The position numbers were made by a program, and so were the translations under genes. Shown here piece after piece: positions 37,143 to 39,504 of a DNA stretch of 39,504 bases; the stretch's first letter is position 1, and each line of letters opens with the position of its first letter. The stretch is from a virus. The notes below the pieces were generated by a model, which ran no database searches, had not been told where the DNA came from, and saw only the letters and a program-made list of their open reading frames with translations. The stretch is from positions 1-39,504 of the IMG/VR virus record IMGVR_UViG_3300021375_000068. The stretch is one strand, 5' to 3'.

Positions 37143-39504
37143 CTATAAATTACCTGCTTCAATATCACCTGTGTTTTTAATTCTCAGTGGAATGTAAATA
37201 AATTCTACTGATTTTGTAGGTTCAATTGCAATATCAACATATAGCTCGTTACGATCAATACGTTCTGCTGTATTGTTTGTATCATCACACACAACTAGAT
37301 AGTCATAAACACCACGTTTAGCAGTAATATCGTTTAATAACTGCTCACATGCGTTTTTAACTTCGTTTCTAGTAACTGTATCATTTGGTTCAAAGATATA
37401 TGATTTTCCTAACACTTCTAATCTATCACGAACATATGCAACTAGTCTTGCTACGTTTATTCTATCAAGACTTGATGGAGTTGAAGCAACTGTTTTGTTA
37501 CCGTAGTTCTGTAAACCTGAACCTGGTACAAACGTAAGTGGATTAACTTTATTTTCATACAGTGTGTCGCGTAGTGCTTGTCTAACTGAAATTTGTTGGA
37601 ATTCACCTGTTTGTGAATTAACATAACCTACAGCTTCACCGTTGTCAATAGTTCCACGTAGTCCACCTGCTGGTGCTAACCACGGATAACCAATTTCATC
37701 TGACTTAACTAATGTTCTTAACATCGCATGTGATGCTGGAGCAACAACTTTATTACCTGCTAAGTCGTTTGTTCTAACATTTGGATAAAACACTGCTACG
37801 TATGGATCTGCTGTTGATAATCCATCTTCGCTGTCTACACCTGCGCCATTAGCATCAGTTGCCCAATTAACAACATCAGTTGCATTATCTGATAACCTAA
37901 ATGGTGTATCACCAACAACAAAACCAGTATTGTTTCTATCGTTGTTTAGAGCAACTAGGTTATCAATAAGTTCTGGATAGCCCGGAGCCGCTAATAAGTT
38001 AAATTGTTTTTGTTCTTCACGGATTGATGTGTTAGCATCAATACCTGCTTCTAGTGCCGCAACTATAATTTTACGAACTGCTTTACGTCCCATGTAAGGT
38101 GAACCGTCTGCTTTATTACCGCTTGTATTTACCCACGCATCTTTTTGTGTTGGTAAAACGTCAGTTGGGAATGTAGTTGAATTAAAGTAATTAACTTTAA
38201 ATTGTTTAACTGTGTTACCTGAACGTCTTGTGTTAAACAATAATGTACCTTCTGGATATAATGTTGCTGTTGGTGCATCAATGTCTACGTAAGTGCTAGT
38301 TAATAGTGATAAAATTGTTGGAACATCGTCTGTAACTGGATCTACTGTTCCTGCTGTTCCCCAACGTGCATCCGCAAATAAAACACCGCTTTGTGTAGTT
38401 TGATCACTGTTGTCTAAAGCTACCCATTGGTCTACACTATCTGCTACTTCCCATCTGTAAATTTTAGGATAGTTATCTAGATCTGCTGTTGAAATCCATA
38501 AATCTCCGTACACCAATGCTGAAGCATCTGATTGTGTAGTAGGAGCAGTTGCTGATACTATTGGCCCAGCTGGAGAGCATTGTGAAAGATCAAATCCTCT
38601 AGCATCATTACTAACTGCTTGATATCCTTTCCAAGCACCACCGTCTTGAATTAATATATCAACTTCATCTGTTGCTGAATGATACCAATATGTATCATTT
38701 GCTGGATCCTGTGTAGGAGCAGTCAGTGATGCTGTGTATGTTAATGGAACATAGTTAGAAACAATAACATCGCTGTTGTTACCTGCTTTAACATTGTCTA
38801 ACGCTGATGTAATACCTGCGTCTACTAACGGAGTACCTGTTGAATCTTTTAATACAATAACGCCACCTTGTGAGTGTGAAATTCTTACAGCACCGCCTAC
38901 AACGCTAGCAACAGTGTTAGCAACATTTGCCGCATTGAATGCCGAAACAAAGTCTGCCGCTGTTGTACCGCTTATCGTAGCAGTTACCGCTGTAGTCATT
39001 GCTGTTGAGTTTTTAACACTTGCTGAAATAGTAAACTGATCACTAGTTGTTAGTGTTGGTGCTGTGTTCGTTGATGTCGCTGTTGTAGCACCTGTAGTGT
39101 ATCTTTTAAATACTTTATATGTTGCGTTATCTGCTTCTGTTGAATCATATTGAACATATAATGTGTTAGCCGCAACATTTATGCCGCCGCCTGCTGGGTC
39201 AATATTTTTAAGTGCTGTTTGATCATTTTCATATAATGGAGCACTTACTGTTGACCATAACTCTGTAGTTGAATTATAATTCTTAACAGTTATATCAGCA
39301 CCGTTGTTTACTGCTGTAGTCTTAATCCATACAGAACCTGTAGGACGAGGAGCAGTGTCTGTTGATGCCCAACGTGGGTTTGAATAATGTTGTGACTGTT
39401 GTAGTCTTGGATAGTAATATGTATTTGCTGTTAAGCCAGCATCTGTTAAGATTGTACCTGAACCGTTAGCTAATAGTAATGCGCCTTCTAAAGAAGATCC
39501 ATCT
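37143..39504 (-). CDS. 18: Tail sheath protein (gp18-like), 5' end outside window
   Basis: The frame is open from the stop at 37143 to the right edge, about 786 codons, so the start lies beyond 39504; an internal ATG at 38999 is not the start because the frame continues upstream with similar composition (Thr/Ala/Ser-rich: APTLTTSDQFTISASVKNS). The C-terminal part has the contractile-sheath signature: KVNPLTFVPGSGLQNYGNKT (GxxxxGxRT-like handshake region), VARLVAYVRDRLEVLG, NDTVTRNEVKNACEQLL and the terminal PTKSVEFIYIPLRI strand. It contracts to drive the tube through the envelope. The long N-terminal insertion is typical of marine T4-like sheaths. Confidence 0.9.
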   Translation of the reverse strand, partial: DGSSLEGALLLANGSGTILTDAGLTANTYYYPRLQQSQHYSNPRWASTDTAPRPTGSVWIKTTAVNNGADITVKNYNSTTELWSTVSAPLYENDQTALKNIDPAGGGINVAANTLYVQYDSTEADNATYKVFKRYTTGATTATSTNTAPTLTTSDQFTISASVKNSTAMTTAVTATISGTTAADFVSAFNAANVANTVASVVGGAVRISHSQGGVIVLKDSTGTPLVDAGITSALDNVKAGNNSDVIVSNYVPLTYTASLTAPTQDPANDTYWYHSATDEVDILIQDGGAWKGYQAVSNDARGFDLSQCSPAGPIVSATAPTTQSDASALVYGDLWISTADLDNYPKIYRWEVADSVDQWVALDNSDQTTQSGVLFADARWGTAGTVDPVTDDVPTILSLLTSTYVDIDAPTATLYPEGTLLFNTRRSGNTVKQFKVNYFNSTTFPTDVLPTQKDAWVNTSGNKADGSPYMGRKAVRKIIVAALEAGIDANTSIREEQKQFNLLAAPGYPELIDNLVALNNDRNNTGFVVGDTPFRLSDNATDVVNWATDANGAGVDSEDGLSTADPYVAVFYPNVRTNDLAGNKVVAPASHAMLRTLVKSDEIGYPWLAPAGGLRGTIDNGEAVGYVNSQTGEFQQISVRQALRDTLYENKVNPLTFVPGSGLQNYGNKTVASTPSSLDRINVARLVAYVRDRLEVLGKSYIFEPNDTVTRNEVKNACEQLLNDITAKRGVYDYLVVCDDTNNTAERIDRNELYVDIAIEPTKSVEFIYIPLRIKNTGDIEAGNL

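Noticed and set aside
1-39504. tRNA genes, CRISPR arrays, insertion sequences, integrase or attachment sites
   Set aside because: None seen. The intergenic gaps are all under about 200 bp and are explained by promoters, hairpins or the two fossils; no long inverted repeats or transposase motifs were noticed by eye.

Overview
The window looks like part of the genome of a marine T4-like myovirus. It is AT-rich and tightly packed, with TAATG or ATGA stop/start overlaps at most gene junctions. It encodes the T4 replication and recombination core (primase, UvsW, UvsX, UvsY, gp32) together with T4-type tail, head-completion and packaging proteins (gp18, gp19, gp4, gp17). Radical SAM, FkbM methyltransferase, glycosyltransferase and SGNH-hydrolase genes sit between the core genes, as in cyanophage and pelagiphage relatives. 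The host cannot be read from the sequence. Almost every gene is on the minus strand; the exceptions are a lone gene at 2379-2756 and a two-gene island at 13627-15092.

Layout, read from the right in the direction of minus-strand transcription. 39504-37143 is the tail sheath (5' end outside the window), closed by a terminator with a UUCG tetraloop. 37034-24321 is a late block: tail tube, a tube-like protein, gp4-type head completion protein, a possible small terminase, a run of probable head-associated proteins with capsid-targeting-like N-termini, a nuclease, a tiny cysteine-rich protein, a methyltransferase, the large terminase and a 740-residue protein, followed by a strong hairpin terminator. 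24136-19485 is the early recombination block: gp32, a glycosyltransferase-like gene, an SGNH-like gene, UvsX, a small acidic protein and UvsY. 19485-12008 is a dense glycan and methylation cassette with four GT-B-like paralogues, three GT-A-like glycosyltransferases and two methyltransferases. 11982-10630 is a tandem pair of paralogous, probably virion, proteins. 10490-1 is a second early replication block: two small genes, an AAA+ ATPase, UvsW, a radical SAM enzyme, possible clamp-loader subunit, a zinc-finger protein, a DnaE-motif protein and the primase, with further SGNH and glycosyltransferase-like genes interspersed.

Promoters fall into two sets. Early genes have near-consensus sigma-70 promoters (TTGACx, 17 bp, TATAAT). 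Late genes have T4-type late elements close to TATAAATA. Three minus-strand late elements lie 26-34 nt upstream of genes that have Shine-Dalgarno sequences. Five others end only 5-6 nt before an ATG that has no usable Shine-Dalgarno, so those late mRNAs may be leaderless.

The most unusual observations are: short copies of the 5' end of a downstream gene next to two SGNH genes (one a 35-bp repeat with a single mismatch, one a 14-codon fossil of uvsX), which look like scars of gene insertion; the leaderless late promoters; five adjacent proteins sharing a T4-like capsid-targeting/gp21-cleavage N-terminus; a 51-residue protein with ten cysteines; and a 195-residue protein carrying all three catalytic-aspartate motifs of bacterial DNA polymerase III alpha subunits in compressed form.
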